A stretch of 64,000 nt of DNA from JAJDXO01 sp965221855 (lineage in GTDB: Bacteria; Pseudomonadota; Alphaproteobacteria; Rhodospirillales; UBA2165), in contig CBDCSV010000001.1 in the NCBI GenBank assembly GCA_965221855.1, forward strand, positions 124,001 to 188,000, given 5' to 3'. Shown in pieces: positions 43,319 through 52,461 of this stretch (its first letter is position 1; each line of letters opens with the position of its first letter). The notes under the pieces are model-generated. The model saw only the letters and a list, made by a program, of their open reading frames with translations. It was not told where the DNA came from and did no database searches. The position numbers and the translations under genes are program-made.

Positions 43319-44347
43319 ATGAAGGTTCTCCAATGCATGGCGGGCGCCGAGTTCGGCGGGGCCGAGGCGTTTTTTACCCGCCTGGCCATCGGGTTCGGCA
43401 GAGCCGGGCTGGATCAGCGGGTGGTGATTCGGGCCAATGCGGATCGCGCTGAATTGCTCAGGGGCGCCGGTATCGAACCCGATGAGCTCAAATTCGGCGG
43501 GCCGTTGGACGTCGGTTCCGGACGCAAACTCGGCAAGATGATCAAACAGTACGAGCCCGATGTGGTCATGAGCTGGATGAACCGGGCCACCGCGGCGGTT
43601 CCCGAGCCGGACGGAAAGTTCGTCCATGTCGGCCGGCTCGGCGGCTACTACAACCTCAAATATTACGGGAACTGTGATCACCTGGCCGCCAACACGGAAG
43701 ACATCGCCGGCTATCTCATCAAGAACGGCTGGGCGCCGGAGCGCGTGCACTACCTGCCGAATTTCGTTTCCGCCGAGAAAGCGGCGCCGATTTCCCGAAG
43801 TGGGTTTTCCACGCCGGAAGGGACTCCGCTCATCCTCGCCCTCGGACGTCTGCACGAGAACAAGGCCTTCGATACGCTGCTTCGGGCGGTGGCGCGGGTG
43901 CCCGGCGCCTATCTCTGGCTGGCCGGCGAGGGCCCGCTCCGGGGCGAGCTCGAGGAGTTGGCCGAACAACTCGGCATCAGGCCCCGGGTCCGCTTTCTCG
44001 GTTGGCGCGACGATACCGAGGCGCTGTTCGCGTCCGCGGACATATTAGTCTGTCCGTCACGCCGCGAACCGCTCGGCAACGTGGTGATCGAGGCCTGGGC
44101 CCAGGGGGTTCCGGTGGTCGCCGCCGACAGCGCCGGCCCCGGTGCTCTTGTTCGCCACGGTGAAACCGGGTTGCTGAGCCCGGTCGACGACGTGCAGGCC
44201 CTGGCGGGGTCGATCAAGCGGCTGGTCGACGATCCGGGTGCGCGCGAGGAACTTTCCCGCGGCGGCCGGGACGCCTACGAGGCCGAGTTCACCGAGGCCA
44301 TCGTGGTCAGGAAGTATCTCGACTTCTTCGAAAAGGTCGCTGCCTGA
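43319..44347 (+). CDS. Glycosyltransferase family 4
   Basis: A 342-residue GT-B glycosyltransferase: CMAGAEFGGAEAFFTRLAIG, DAVARVPGAYLWLAGEGPL-type region (VPGAYLWLAGEGPLRGELEE), and the donor-site segment PSRREPLGNVVIEAWAQGVP with VVAADSAGPGALVRHGETG. Length and motifs are standard. It overlaps asnB by one base (TGATG), so the cluster is translationally coupled. Confidence 0.9.
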   Translation: MKVLQCMAGAEFGGAEAFFTRLAIGFGRAGLDQRVVIRANADRAELLRGAGIEPDELKFGGPLDVGSGRKLGKMIKQYEPDVVMSWMNRATAAVPEPDGKFVHVGRLGGYYNLKYYGNCDHLAANTEDIAGYLIKNGWAPERVHYLPNFVSAEKAAPISRSGFSTPEGTPLILALGRLHENKAFDTLLRAVARVPGAYLWLAGEGPLRGELEELAEQLGIRPRVRFLGWRDDTEALFASADILVCPSRREPLGNVVIEAWAQGVPVVAADSAGPGALVRHGETGLLSPVDDVQALAGSIKRLVDDPGAREELSRGGRDAYEAEFTEAIVVRKYLDFFEKVAA

Positions 44348-46119
44348 TGTGCGGTATCGCCGGAGTCGCCATGGCCGACGGAAGTGCGCCGGACGGCGCG
44401 CTGGTCGGCCGGATGATCAAGGCGATCGCCCATCGCGGACCCGACGGCGGAGGCGCGCATACGGGCGGCAGCGTGGCGATGGGCCACAACCGGCTGGCCA
44501 TCATCGATCTCGAGACCGGCGGTCAGCCGATCCGCGGGCCGCGCGGCATCGTCCTCGCCGCCAATGCCGAGATCTACAATTACATCGAACTCAGGCGGGA
44601 ATTGGGCGAGTCCAAGTTCAATACGCGATCGGACTGCGAGCCGCCGGTGCATCTCTATGCGGGCGAGGGGACGGGGTTCGGCCGGGCGCTCCGCGGCATG
44701 TACGCCATCGCCATCGCCGACGAGGCGGCGGGCCGGGTGGTGCTGTCCCGCGATCCGTTCGGGATCAAGCCGCTCTATTACGCGTCCATCGAGGGCGGGC
44801 TGGCGTTTGCGTCGGAACCGGCGGCGCTCGCCGCCGGCGGGCTCGTCGCGCTCCGCCTTGACGCGGCCGCACGGGACGAGATGCTCCAGCTCCAATACTC
44901 GACCGGCCGGCGGACCATATTCGAGGGCGTGGACCGGGTGCTGCCGGGAGAGACCTTGACCATCGAGGCGGGCGGTATCGTCGACCGGCTCGACGAGGCG
45001 GCGCTGCCGGGCGGCGCACCGGCGGATTGGGATGAAGAAGAGGCCCTCCGGCGATTCGACGCGGCGTTCATGAACAGCGTCGAGGTCCACCAGCGCGCCG
45101 ACGTGCCGTACGGCATGTTTCTGTCGGGCGGCATCGATTCATCGGCGGTACTCGCCGCCATGCGGGATTTGAACGACCGGCCGGTCCAGGCCTTCACCGC
45201 CGGTTTTTCCGGCACCCGGGTCGCGGACGAGCGGGAGCACGCGGAAGCCGTCGCCCGCGCGGCCGGGGCGGACTTCCGTGCCGTCGACGTGGATGCGTCG
45301 GATTTCTGGCAGGACCTGCCGGCGATCGCCGCGGCGGTCGACGATCCAGCGGCGGATTACGCCATCATTCCGACCTACAGGCTGGGCCGGCTGGTTCACG
45401 ATCGCGGCCTGAAGGTCGTTCTTTCGGGCGAGGGGGGGGATGAACTGTTCGCCGGATACGGCCGCTACCGCCGTTTGCTGCGGCCCCGGTTGCTGGGCGG
45501 CGGCGCCATGCGCCGCAGAGGCGCCTTCGAGGGGCTGGGGGTCCTCCGGGATGACGGCGACGGCTGGCGGGCCGGTCTCGACCGGGCCGCGGCCCGGGAG
45601 GCCACCGCCGGCCGCACCCGGCTTCAGGCGGCCCAGGCGGCGGATTGCGCGGACTGGCTGCCCAACGACCTGTTGATCAAGCTGGACCGCTGTCTGATGG
45701 CGCACGGCGTCGAAGGCCGGACCCCGTTTCTCGACCGGCGGGTCGCCGACGTGGCCATGCGGCTTCCCGACAATCTCAAGGTACGGGGGCGCACCGGCAA
45801 ATATGTTCTCCGGCGCTGGCTGGAACGGAAGCTGCCCGAAGCCCGGCCGTTCGCCCGCAAGAAGGGCTTCACCGTGCCGGTCGGCGAGTGGATCGCGGCA
45901 CGGTCCGGTGAGATCGCTCAACTGGTGGCCCGGCAGCCGTGCATCGAGGAGGCGTGCCATCCGGCCGCGGTTGAGGCTTTGTTCCGCACCCTCGATCCCA
46001 ACCGCCCGCGGGCCGCGCAAGCCGCCTGGCGGCTGCTTTTCTACGCGTTGTGGCACCGGCGTCATATGGAGGGCCGGGCGCCGGACGGGGATGTGTTCGA
46101 GGTATTGTCGGCGGACTAA
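44347..46119 (+). CDS. asnB: Asparagine synthase (glutamine-hydrolysing)
   Basis: A 590-residue two-domain enzyme. The N-terminal glutaminase keeps Cys2 (MCGIAGVAMADG) and HRGPDGGGAHTG, with GMYAIAIADEAAGRVVLSRD. The synthetase domain carries the PP-loop MFLSGGIDSSAVLAAM and VLSGEGGDELFAGYGRYRR. Located behind three glycosyltransferases, it more likely amidates a sugar or glycan component than serves bulk asparagine supply (inference from context). About 40 bases separate its stop from the IS630 copy. Confidence 0.9.
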   Translation: MCGIAGVAMADGSAPDGALVGRMIKAIAHRGPDGGGAHTGGSVAMGHNRLAIIDLETGGQPIRGPRGIVLAANAEIYNYIELRRELGESKFNTRSDCEPPVHLYAGEGTGFGRALRGMYAIAIADEAAGRVVLSRDPFGIKPLYYASIEGGLAFASEPAALAAGGLVALRLDAAARDEMLQLQYSTGRRTIFEGVDRVLPGETLTIEAGGIVDRLDEAALPGGAPADWDEEEALRRFDAAFMNSVEVHQRADVPYGMFLSGGIDSSAVLAAMRDLNDRPVQAFTAGFSGTRVADEREHAEAVARAAGADFRAVDVDASDFWQDLPAIAAAVDDPAADYAIIPTYRLGRLVHDRGLKVVLSGEGGDELFAGYGRYRRLLRPRLLGGGAMRRRGAFEGLGVLRDDGDGWRAGLDRAAAREATAGRTRLQAAQAADCADWLPNDLLIKLDRCLMAHGVEGRTPFLDRRVADVAMRLPDNLKVRGRTGKYVLRRWLERKLPEARPFARKKGFTVPVGEWIAARSGEIAQLVARQPCIEEACHPAAVEALFRTLDPNRPRAAQAAWRLLFYALWHRRHMEGRAPDGDVFEVLSAD

Positions 46120-46168
46120 CCCGCCAAAGCGGTGGAAACTGGCGGCGCGGGGCAGCGCCTAGAGCGTT

Positions 46169-46780
46169 TCATATTTTGACGGAAGCGTATCCTGCGTTTT
46201 TGAAGTAGTTGGCGCATTGCTGTGGCTCGATGGTGTCGATGAGGCTCCCGAGATGGCGCCATAAGTCGTCGATCTCCCGCTTCTGGGCGTTTCTCATCCA
46301 GTGCTTGATTTGGGCAAAGGTCTGCTCGATGGGATTGAGGTCGGGGGAATATTTGGGCAGGAGCCACAGCTTGGCTCCGGCGGCACGGATGGCGTTTCGC
46401 ACGGCTTTTGACTTGTGGCTGCCGAGATTGTCCATGATGACGATGTCGCCGGGCACCAGGGTCGGCACGAGCAGCTGCTCGACGTAGGCGCGGAAGCACA
46501 CGCCATTGATGGGGCCGTCGAAGACGCAGGGCGCGGTGAACCGGTCGCAGCGCAGCGCGCCGATGAAGGTCAGGGTGTGCCACCGCCCATGGGGGGCAAA
46601 GCCGCGGACCCGCTCCCCTTTCGGCCCCCAGCCGCGCAGCGGGGCCATATTGGTCCGGATCCAGGTTTCATCAATGAATACCAGCCGTTCGGGATCAAGC
46701 TTTGCCTGCCACGCCTTCCAGCGCCTGCGATGGCGGGCGATGTCCGCGCGCGCCCGTTCAACGGCGAACAGGGTTTTTTT
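46169..46780 (-). CDS. IS630 transposase, catalytic frame (orfB), copy B
   Basis: DDE catalytic half with VFIDETWIRTNM, VIMDNLGSHKS and LLPKYSPDLNPIEQTF, as in copy A. No start of its own; expected as a fusion through the A8 run. Identical to copy A, showing recent transposition. Confidence 0.88.
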   Translation of the reverse strand, partial: KKTLFAVERARADIARHRRRWKAWQAKLDPERLVFIDETWIRTNMAPLRGWGPKGERVRGFAPHGRWHTLTFIGALRCDRFTAPCVFDGPINGVCFRAYVEQLLVPTLVPGDIVIMDNLGSHKSKAVRNAIRAAGAKLWLLPKYSPDLNPIEQTFAQIKHWMRNAQKREIDDLWRHLGSLIDTIEPQQCANYFKNAGYASVKI

Positions 46781-47117
46781 TAAAGCGCAGCCCTTCACGG
46801 CGCAGAAACAGCCATACCGTGCTGTGGGATACCCTGACACCCCGAGCGGCCAACTCGTCTCTCAACCGATGCAGCGTCAGATGCGGCTCCTGGTCGATCC
46901 GGCCGACAATGAACTCCCGATGGGGCTCAAGAACCCGGCGGCGGTGACCGCCCATCTTGCCGGGCGCAACACTCCCCGTCCGCCGGTAGCGCTGCGACCA
47001 CTTAACCACGCTCGAAACCGCAACCCCAAACCGAGCCGCTACAGCGCGGCAACTCTCCCCCGCCAAAACCGCCAAAACAACACGCTCTCGCAAATCAATC
47101 GAATAAGGTCTCGCCAT
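46758..47117 (-). CDS. IS630 transposase, N-terminal frame (orfA), copy B
   Basis: Same as the frame in copy A: helix-turn-helix half of the transposase, beginning MARPYSIDLRERVVLAVLAG and ending at the A8 run (genomic T run 46774-46781). Start by AAGGAGG upstream. A +1 shift joins it to the catalytic frame. Confidence 0.88.
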   Translation of the reverse strand: MARPYSIDLRERVVLAVLAGESCRAVAARFGVAVSSVVKWSQRYRRTGSVAPGKMGGHRRRVLEPHREFIVGRIDQEPHLTLHRLRDELAARGVRVSHSTVWLFLRREGLRFKKNPVRR

Positions 47118-47210
47118 GAATGCTGGCCTCCTTGCCCAGCATCCATCTTGAATCATGGTTCGCCCATACTTGGGAATCCCTAAAATGATTCAATCAATCT
47201 CAAATACGCT

Positions 47211-48377
47211 CTAGTCGGCGTCCGGCTCCAGTTCGACGATCTCGAGCTTCCGTCCGGCGACGAGGACGGCGATGTCGCCGCGCTTCAGGGCGAGCGCGTC
47301 CTCTCCGAAGATCTTCCGCCGCCATCCGGCGAGCGCCGGCACGTCGGCCTTGTCGCCGAAGGCCGCCAGCCTCTCGATATCGTCGCTGTTGGCCACCAGG
47401 CGCTGCGCCACGTGATGCTCCTCGCACTTCATCTTGAGCAGCACCTTCATCAGGTCCGACACCGGGCCCAACCCGCAGGGCAGCGGCTCCTTCTTTTCGG
47501 GCCGGGGGCATTCCTCCATGGGGACGGCGAGGCCCCGTTCGACGGCCTCCAGAATGGCGCCGCCGGCCTCTCCTTCGGCCATCCGCTTGCCGAGGCCGCG
47601 GGTGCGCGCGAGATCGCCGGGCGACCGGGGCGCGTGGTGGGCGATTTCGACCAGGGCTTCGTCCCTCAGGACCCTGTTGCGGGGCAGGTCCCGGGCCTGG
47701 GCCTCCAACTCGCGCCAGCCGGCCACCTCCCGGAGGATGGCGAGAAAACGGGGCTTTGCGGATTTGCTTTTGACCCGTTTCCATGCCTGATCCGGTTCGG
47801 TCACATAGGTGCCGTGGGTGGTCAGGGTGCCGATTTCCTCTTCCAGCCATTCCCGGCGTCCGTTGTCGCCGAGCTTGTCGGACAGCTTGCGGTAGACGGT
47901 CCTGAGGTGGGTGACGTCGGCGAGCGCGTAGTTGATCTGCTTTTCGGTCAGCGGCCGGTGGGACCAGTCGGTAAAGCGGGACGACTTGTCGATTTCGGCG
48001 TTGGCCAGTTTCCGGACCAATGTCTCGTAGCCGACGGAATCGCCGAAACCGCAGACCATCGCGGCGACCTGGGTGTCGAACATGGGCGCCGGCAGTTCCC
48101 CCGTCAGGTGGTAGAAAATCTCCAGATCCTGGCGCGCCGCGTGGAAGACCTTCTGCACGCCCGGATTGCGCATCAGCTCGAAGACCGGCGTCAGATCCAT
48201 GCCGTCGGCCAGCGCGTCGACGGCGGCGGCTTCGCCGTCTCCCGCCATCTGAATGACGCAAAGCTGCGGCCAATAGGTGCTCTCGCGCATGAACTCGGTG
48301 TCGACGGTGACGAATTCTTCGTTCGCCAACCGGTCGCAGAGTTCGGCCAACGCGGTATTGTCGGCGATCAGGGACAT
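47211..48377 (-). CDS. rnd: Ribonuclease D
   Basis: A 388-residue 3'-5' exoribonuclease acting in tRNA 3' maturation. The DEDD residues are in FVTVDTEFMRESTYWPQLCV, FHAARQDLEIFYHLTG and YALADVTHLRTVYRKL; HRDC domains follow (ILREVAGWRELEAQARDLPR). The stop codon TAG (47211-47213) is made of the TA target duplicate and the first base of IS630, so the protein ends as before with PDAD. Upstream, 48378-48670 carries no gene that I can support. Confidence 0.93.
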   Translation of the reverse strand: MSLIADNTALAELCDRLANEEFVTVDTEFMRESTYWPQLCVIQMAGDGEAAAVDALADGMDLTPVFELMRNPGVQKVFHAARQDLEIFYHLTGELPAPMFDTQVAAMVCGFGDSVGYETLVRKLANAEIDKSSRFTDWSHRPLTEKQINYALADVTHLRTVYRKLSDKLGDNGRREWLEEEIGTLTTHGTYVTEPDQAWKRVKSKSAKPRFLAILREVAGWRELEAQARDLPRNRVLRDEALVEIAHHAPRSPGDLARTRGLGKRMAEGEAGGAILEAVERGLAVPMEECPRPEKKEPLPCGLGPVSDLMKVLLKMKCEEHHVAQRLVANSDDIERLAAFGDKADVPALAGWRRKIFGEDALALKRGDIAVLVAGRKLEIVELEPDAD

Positions 48378-48670
48378 TGCCGCCCTTCTACACGGATTCG
48401 GGGGGCGTCAAAAGCACCGATAGCACGTCGCGGAGTTTCCATGCCCGGACGGCACGCTCAACGGAACGGATGGTTTTGGTTGCGGCCATGCTTTCAACCG
48501 GTGTACCAATTGCTGGTCGATCCGAAGGGGCGGGAACAGGGCGCGGCTTCCTTCCCCGCGGCTTCGCGGTGTTTCGGCGCCGAAGGGGATACGGACAACC
48601 GGATTATTCCCTCGACGGTGCTGGCCGCCGCCAAGCCGATTGAACGAAACGCGCATCATGGGAGACATTC

Positions 48671-49693
48671 ATGTCCAAATTCATTTCCAAGCATCTGCTG
48701 CTGTCGGCCGGCGCCGCGGCGATGATGGCGGCCTCGCTCGCCTCGTCCCCGGCCGGCGCCGAGACCGAGATTCTGTTCAACCGCTTCGTCCCGGCGAAGC
48801 ATCCGTTCAACGTCGGCATGTTCATCCCGTGGGCCAAGGACGTCGAGCGGGTGACCAACGGCAGCGTCAAGGTCAAGTTCACCGAAAAGTCGCTGGCCCC
48901 GCCGCCCAAGCAGTGGAACATGGTGTCCAAGGGCATCGCGGACGCCGCCATGCTGGCCAACAATTTCGAGTCCGGCCGGCTGCAGCTTCCGAATATCGCC
49001 CAGATTCCCTTCGGCGCCTCCTCGGCGGAAAAACGCGGCCTCGCCATGTGGCGCACCCATGTGAAATTCCTCGACAAGGCCAATGAATACAAGGGCATGA
49101 AACTCCTGGGGCAGTGGACGGTGTCCGCCGCCAGCTTCCTGGCCGACAAGCCCATTCTCAAGGTGGAAGACCTCAAGAACTACAAGGTCTGGGCGATCAA
49201 CGGAATTCCCAACAGGATGATGAAGGAGCTGGGCGCGGTCGTCGTGTCTGTTCCGGGCGTCAAGATGTTCAACGTCGTTTCCAAGGGCATCGTCAAGGGC
49301 TCGGTGACGTCCCACTATCCGCTGATGACCTTCAAGCTGATGCCCTACATCACCGACATCACCGACATTCCCGGCGGTTTCCAGTCGAACAATTTCTCCT
49401 TCCTCTTCAGCGAGAAGAAGTGGAATGGCCTTACCGCCGGCGAACGCAAGGCGATCACCGGCATTTCCGGCGATACCATTGCGATCAACGCCGGCAAGCG
49501 GGTCGATTTCCTGAATGACCGGGCGAAGGAGGCGGCACTCAAGAAAGGGATCAAGTTCCACAAGGCCAGCCCCGAATTCGTGAAGGAAATCCGGGCCAGG
49601 ACCCAGTTCGTCGTCGACGACTGGCTGAAGGTCGCCGATTCCAAGGGCGTCGACGGCAAGGCCGCTTTGGAATACTTCAAGTCCCAGTTCTGA
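48671..49693 (+). CDS. dctP: TRAP transporter solute-binding protein DctP
   Basis: A 340-residue periplasmic protein with a Sec signal (LLLSAGAAAMMAASLASSPA, cleaved before ETEILFNRF), WAKDVERVTNGSVKVKFTEK, and a C-terminal FHKASPEFVKEIRARTQ. First gene of a complete dctPQM operon. ATG preceded by GGGAGACATTC. The substrate, likely a carboxylate, cannot be told. Confidence 0.92.
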   Translation: MSKFISKHLLLSAGAAAMMAASLASSPAGAETEILFNRFVPAKHPFNVGMFIPWAKDVERVTNGSVKVKFTEKSLAPPPKQWNMVSKGIADAAMLANNFESGRLQLPNIAQIPFGASSAEKRGLAMWRTHVKFLDKANEYKGMKLLGQWTVSAASFLADKPILKVEDLKNYKVWAINGIPNRMMKELGAVVVSVPGVKMFNVVSKGIVKGSVTSHYPLMTFKLMPYITDITDIPGGFQSNNFSFLFSEKKWNGLTAGERKAITGISGDTIAINAGKRVDFLNDRAKEAALKKGIKFHKASPEFVKEIRARTQFVVDDWLKVADSKGVDGKAALEYFKSQF

Positions 49694-49713
49694 TTTCCGG
49701 GCGGTGAAAAACC

Positions 49714-50292
49714 GTGTCCGAAATTGAAATGCCGGGCGCCGATGATGGCGCCCGGCAGGCTAGCCCGCAGTCCAATTGGGTATTTACGGCGCTGAAGCTG
49801 ATCGCGGCGGTGATGATATTCGCCATGGCCGCGCTGACTTTCGCCGATGTGATCGGCAGGTATGTGTTCAGCGCGCCGATCCAGGGCACGTTCGAGATCG
49901 TCGGTCTGCTGCTTGGGGTGGTGACGTTCGCCGCGCTTCCCCTGATTACATTGGCGCGGTCTCACATCACCGTGGATCTGTTCGACAGTTTCATCCGCGG
50001 AAGGTTCCGCTGGATTCAGCAGTTTACCATTCTGGCCGGCAGCGCCTGCGTCATCGCCTTCATCGCCGAACGTCTCATCGCGGCGGGGATCGACGAGGCC
50101 GAGGCCAATTTCGTCACCGAGGATCTGGGTCTTTCCCGGGCGCCGCTGCTCTACGGCCTGTCCTTCCTTTCGATGATCACGGTCGTCATTCTGATCGTCA
50201 TGATGTGGCAGATGGCCACCGGCCGGCTGGCGGTCAAACCGCCGGATATCGACCGGCTGAAGACCGGTCCCGGCGACCGTCCGGCCCACTGA
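49714..50292 (+). CDS. dctQ: TRAP transporter small permease DctQ
   Basis: A 192-residue four-helix membrane protein: VFTALKLIAAVMIFAMAALT, then VIGRYVFSAPIQGTFEIVGL, the typical DctQ R-Y-x-F-S-x-P-I motif, and ARSHITVDLFDSFI. Starts with GTG 20 bases after dctP. Confidence 0.9.
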   Translation: MSEIEMPGADDGARQASPQSNWVFTALKLIAAVMIFAMAALTFADVIGRYVFSAPIQGTFEIVGLLLGVVTFAALPLITLARSHITVDLFDSFIRGRFRWIQQFTILAGSACVIAFIAERLIAAGIDEAEANFVTEDLGLSRAPLLYGLSFLSMITVVILIVMMWQMATGRLAVKPPDIDRLKTGPGDRPAH

Positions 50293-50314
50293 CGGGTTGC
50301 GCGAACAACAGCTC

Positions 50315-51616
50315 ATGACCGTATCCCTCATCGGCTTCGCCATTCTGTTCGTCATCGCCTTTCTGGGCTTTCCGCTGGGCTTCGCCATGCTGGCGGTGGG
50401 CGGAATCGGGTTCGGGATATTGCGGGGCGCCGGCCCGGCGCTCGAAATGGTCGTCCAGCAGATCATGGATGTCGTGCTCAACACCAATTTCGCCGTCCTG
50501 CCCATGTTCCTCCTGATGGGCTCCTTCGTCTTCCGCGCCGGCCTGTCGGACGATCTCTACGAGGCGGCGGACGCCTGGCTCGGCCATCACAAGGGCGGCC
50601 TGGCGATGGCGACCATCGCCGCCTGCGGCGGCTTCGCGGCGGTCTCGGGAAGCTCGCTGGCCACCGTCGCCACCATGGCCAAGGTCGCCATTCCCTCCAT
50701 GCGGAAATACAAATACGCCGACAGCCTGGCGGCGGGCACCGTCGCCGCCGGCGGCACCCTCGGCATCCTCATCCCGCCGAGCGCCGCGCTGATCATCTAC
50801 GGCATCCTCACCGAAGAGGGCATCGCCGAGCTGTTCGCCGCCGGCATCATTCCCGGCATCATTTCGGTTGTTCTCTACATCGCGGTGATCATGGTCATCA
50901 CCGCCGTCCGGCCGGAAATGGGTCCCCGCGGCGAACGCACGGACTGGAACTTGCGGTTCCGGAAGCTTTACCGGGTCTGGGGGATCGTGCTGCTGTTCTT
51001 CCTCATCCTCGGCGGCATCACCTTCGGCGTTTTCACCCCCAACGAGGCGGGCGGCATCGGCGCCATCGGCGCGCTGTTGTTCGCCATGCTGCGCCGCCGG
51101 ATGTCCTGGCCGGTCTTTTTCGAGTCCCTCGTCGAGGCGGCGCAGACCACAGCCATGGTGTTCATGATCGCCATCGGCGCCCTGATCCTGAACAATTTCA
51201 TCGCCCTCGCCGGCATCTCCTCCGGGGTCGTGAACTGGATCGACTCCCTGAACCTGGCGCCGTTCGCGGTCCTTCTGGTCATCCTGGCGTTCTTCGTCGC
51301 GCTGGGGACGGTAGTCGAGGGGCTGGCGATGATCTTCCTGACCGTGCCGATCTTCGTTCCGGTGATCGAATCATTGGGCTACGACCTGATCTGGTTCGGG
51401 ATCGTGCTGGTGATGATGACGGAAATCAGCCTGATCACGCCGCCCATCGGCCTCAACGTCTTCGTCATGAAGACCATGATGCCGGACGTGCCGCTCAACG
51501 TGATTTTCCGCGGGATCGGCCCGTTTTTCTGCGCCGATCTGGTTCGCCTCGCGATCGTCGTCGCCTTCCCGCCGGTCGCGCTCTGGCTGCCGGGTCTGGT
51601 TTACGGACACTTCTGA
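50315..51616 (+). CDS. dctM: TRAP transporter large permease DctM
   Basis: A 433-residue polytopic permease (about 12 helices) with LLMGSFVFRAGLSDDLYEAA, GGFAAVSGSSLATVATMAKV, GTVAAGGTLGILIPPSAALI and a C-terminal ITPPIGLNVFVMKTMM, all DctM hallmarks. It provides the Na+-coupled transport. ATG 50315 chosen; TTG at 50297 also in frame. Convergent with a methyltransferase gene. Confidence 0.93.
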   Translation: MTVSLIGFAILFVIAFLGFPLGFAMLAVGGIGFGILRGAGPALEMVVQQIMDVVLNTNFAVLPMFLLMGSFVFRAGLSDDLYEAADAWLGHHKGGLAMATIAACGGFAAVSGSSLATVATMAKVAIPSMRKYKYADSLAAGTVAAGGTLGILIPPSAALIIYGILTEEGIAELFAAGIIPGIISVVLYIAVIMVITAVRPEMGPRGERTDWNLRFRKLYRVWGIVLLFFLILGGITFGVFTPNEAGGIGAIGALLFAMLRRRMSWPVFFESLVEAAQTTAMVFMIAIGALILNNFIALAGISSGVVNWIDSLNLAPFAVLLVILAFFVALGTVVEGLAMIFLTVPIFVPVIESLGYDLIWFGIVLVMMTEISLITPPIGLNVFVMKTMMPDVPLNVIFRGIGPFFCADLVRLAIVVAFPPVALWLPGLVYGHF

Positions 51617-51705
51617 CGGCCGCACCCCCTCACCCAGCTACGGCTATGGCTCGCAAGCTCGCCAAGTCGGTCAATCCCTGGAGGGGAATGACCTTACCTC
51701 CGCAT

Positions 51706-51732
51706 CCCTCTCCCCCTCGAAGGGGGAGAGGG
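51706..51732. terminator. Perfect GC-rich hairpin between convergent genes
   Basis: CCCTCTCCCCCT (51706-51717), loop CGA, and AGGGGGAGAGGG (51721-51732) form a 12-bp perfect stem just before the minus-strand methyltransferase stop. There is no T run. The same CCCTCTCCCC/GGGGAGAGGG sequence recurs at 53618-53645, so it may be a dispersed repeat that acts as a bidirectional transcription block. Confidence 0.45.
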
Positions 51733-52458
51733 TTAGGGGGTCGGCCGCCGGGCTTCGATCCTGACCGACGTGACGAACGAGAACGGCCGGTGATCGGTGA
51801 TCGCCACCCCTTCGAAGCCCGCCTCCGACAGGCGGGCCGCCATCCGGTCCTCGCTCTCGACGCCGCCGAGGGAGGCCGCGTCCGAGAGGGGGTCTTCGAT
51901 CACTTCCCGCGGCAGTTCGCCCTCCGAAACCAGATCCCGGGCCCACAGGCGGCCGCCGGGGCGGAGGACGCGAAACGCCTCGGCGAGGGCCGCCCGCTTG
52001 TCGACGCAAAGATTGAGCGAGGCGTTGGCGACGATCAGGTCGGCGCGGGCGTCCGGGACCGGCAGCGCCTCCATGTCGCCCACGACCCCGTGGGGGACGC
52101 CGGCCAGCATGGCCGGGGTGAGGTCCAGGCCCAAAACCAGAACATTCGATTTCAGCCGATCTACTAGTAGGTAACCGTCGATCCCGGCCCCGCAGCCGAG
52201 ATCGAGCGCGATCGCGGGGTTGAGCGCTTCCAGGGCATCGCCGCCGGGAAACGGATAGCCGCAGCCGGTGTAGCGTCCGGCGAGCCGGTTGGGCAGCCGG
52301 CCGACGGCGTCCGCCGGATAGCCGGCCTCCAAAAGGCGGCGCGCCCCGCCGGTGGGGAAGCTCTCTTCCCCGGCGAGGCGCGTGTAACGCCGGCGGATCC
52401 GGTCCTTGATCTGGCCGGCCCGGCTCCGGATGCCGGACCCGCCCGGGGCCGCCGCCAC
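51733..52458 (-). CDS. Class I SAM methyltransferase (arsenite/UbiE-like)
   Basis: A 241-residue methyltransferase. SAM site IALDLGCGAGIDGYLLVDRL, then LGLDLTPAMLAGVPHGVVGD, motif NASLNLCVDKRAALAEAFRV and LRPGGRLWARDLV. It resembles ArsM-type and UbiE-type enzymes, but the family Cys set of ArsM is only partly seen (TGCGYPF, NLCVD). Starts with GTG, four bases behind the metallophosphoesterase gene, so co-transcribed. Confidence 0.75.
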   Translation of the reverse strand: MAAAPGGSGIRSRAGQIKDRIRRRYTRLAGEESFPTGGARRLLEAGYPADAVGRLPNRLAGRYTGCGYPFPGGDALEALNPAIALDLGCGAGIDGYLLVDRLKSNVLVLGLDLTPAMLAGVPHGVVGDMEALPVPDARADLIVANASLNLCVDKRAALAEAFRVLRPGGRLWARDLVSEGELPREVIEDPLSDAASLGGVESEDRMAARLSEAGFEGVAITDHRPFSFVTSVRIEARRPTP

Positions 52459-52461
52459 GGG

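Larger units (their letters stand above)
46162..47211 (-). mobile_element. IS630-family element, copy B
   Basis: A 1050-bp element, identical in its translations in every frame to the copy at 1552-2601. Here both TA duplicates are kept: 46160-46161 and 47212-47213. The pre-insertion site reads GCGCC-TA-GTCGG, containing CTAG, a known preference of IS630. That CTAG held the rnd stop codon (TAG). The element starts with G, so TA plus its first G rebuild the stop. Confidence 0.96.

Noticed and set aside
51646..52167. Plus-strand frame over the methyltransferase
   Set aside because: Antisense to a gene with clear SAM motifs; begins in the repeat hairpin.
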